Positions 11,888 through 12,281 of a stretch of DNA of 12,281 bases are shown here, in pieces. Position numbers and translations under genes: made by a program. Source of the DNA: Actinomycetota bacterium (lineage in GTDB: Bacteria > Actinomycetota > Acidimicrobiia > Spongiisociales > ZC4RG35); contig JAKEHF010000068.1 in NCBI GenBank assembly GCA_022615295.1, forward strand, positions 1-12,281, read 5' to 3'. Numbering within the stretch: the stretch's first letter is position 1; each line of letters begins with the position of its first letter. The notes beneath the pieces were generated by a model. The model was not told the origin of the DNA and made no database searches. It saw only the letters and a list, made by a program, of their open reading frames with translations.

Positions 11888-12281
11888 CGGAGACACCGAT
11901 AGCGATCCCGAAGACGTCGTCCGCCCGTCCCGAGCGCACCGCTATCGCCACGAGACCGGCCGAGTCGATGTGTATGAGACCCTCCCCCTCTCCGACCTCG
12001 GAGTAGTTGCGGGCCCAGGGGAGATTGTGGATCGCCGACCCAAGCCTGAGGACGGCGGTGTCACCGGGACTAAGCCCAGCCGCGGTCAGGTCCTCGGGAG
12101 AGAGATTGGTCTGGGCGTTGCCGAATCGATCTATCCACCAGACCTCGCCTGTGACCCGTCTGTCATCGACCTCGGCGAGCGGCAGCAAAAGCGGCACCAC
12201 CTCGTCACCGTCGAGACGAGGACCGAGATCGTCGAGGGTCGCCTCACCGGAAGCGAGCAAGGCAGCGGCAGGGGCGAACAC
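11868..12281 (-). CDS. SAM hydrolase / SAM hydroxide adenosyltransferase family (DUF62), C-terminal part
   Basis: The frame is open to the window edge, so the 5' end is missing; 137 residues are visible. The first visible residues, (V)FAPAAALLASGE, correspond to the GRDxFAPxAAxLA segment at the end of the N-terminal domain. GEVWWIDRFGNAQTN (residues about 46-60) is the hallmark IDRFGNxxTN motif opening the C-terminal beta-barrel domain, and YSEVGEGEGLIHIDSAGLVAIAV matches the late barrel strands. Family enzymes hydrolyse S-adenosylmethionine to adenosine and methionine with water or hydroxide; fluorinases and chlorinases are distant relatives. The catalytic aspartates are in the missing part. 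It is convergent with the respiratory operon and shows no obvious link to it. Confidence 0.88.
   Translation of the reverse strand: MFAPAAALLASGEATLDDLGPRLDGDEVVPLLLPLAEVDDRRVTGEVWWIDRFGNAQTNLSPEDLTAAGLSPGDTAVLRLGSAIHNLPWARNYSEVGEGEGLIHIDSAGLVAIAVRSGRADDVFGIAIGVSVTLTSG

Overview
The window is a GC-rich chromosomal segment with mostly G/C-ending codons, some TTG and GTG starts, and several genes that look leaderless. The gene set (HNH nuclease of the DUF222 type, Rex, a MenJ-like menaquinone reductase, a menaquinol-type cytochrome bc complex) points to Actinomycetota. The split cytochrome b suggests a deep lineage such as Acidimicrobiia. The class-level call is an inference from gene content only.

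Layout. Bases 1-294 (+) hold the 3' end of an HNH endonuclease gene. Bases 448-1680 (-) encode a FAD-dependent geranylgeranyl/menaquinone reductase, divergent from rex (1748-2350, +) across 67 bp. A compact seven-gene operon then runs on the minus strand from 8171 down to 2355: a four-helix membrane protein, a 2x[4Fe-4S] ferredoxin, a cytochrome b6-like subunit, the C-terminal half of cytochrome b carrying an extra N-terminal domain, a Rieske protein, an unusual dihaem cytochrome c and a three-helix membrane protein. Divergent from it, three overlapping genes (8304-11456, +) encode a CcoN-like membrane protein, a CcoO-like monohaem cytochrome c and a second monohaem cytochrome c. Bases 11457-11791 contain no long gene but carry a sigma-28-like promoter motif, hairpins and an 84-base tandem repeat. 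A possible 31-residue membrane peptide follows, and the 3' part of a SAM hydrolase (DUF62) gene (-) ends the window.

How it fits together. Menaquinone is modified by the MenJ-like enzyme, its quinol is oxidised by the bc complex, and electrons leave through membrane-anchored c-type cytochromes. Rex probably ties some of this to the NADH/NAD+ ratio.

The most notable discovery is the plus-strand module. It looks like a cbb3-oxidase operon (CcoN-CcoO-cytochrome c), but the CcoN-like protein lacks all six histidines that bind the two haems and CuB, and also the active-site tyrosine. Its reading frame is intact, so it appears to be a metal-free scaffold and not a decayed gene. A short N-terminal domain (core pattern [VI]PExL, then R, ending in a Gly-rich turn) sits on both cytochromes c of this module and on the cytochrome b C-terminal subunit of the divergent bc operon. 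In all three it lies on the predicted cytoplasmic side, followed by a Pro/Ala/Glu linker. I infer that the two operons build one respiratory assembly held together partly by this domain. No catalytically competent terminal oxidase is encoded in this window.
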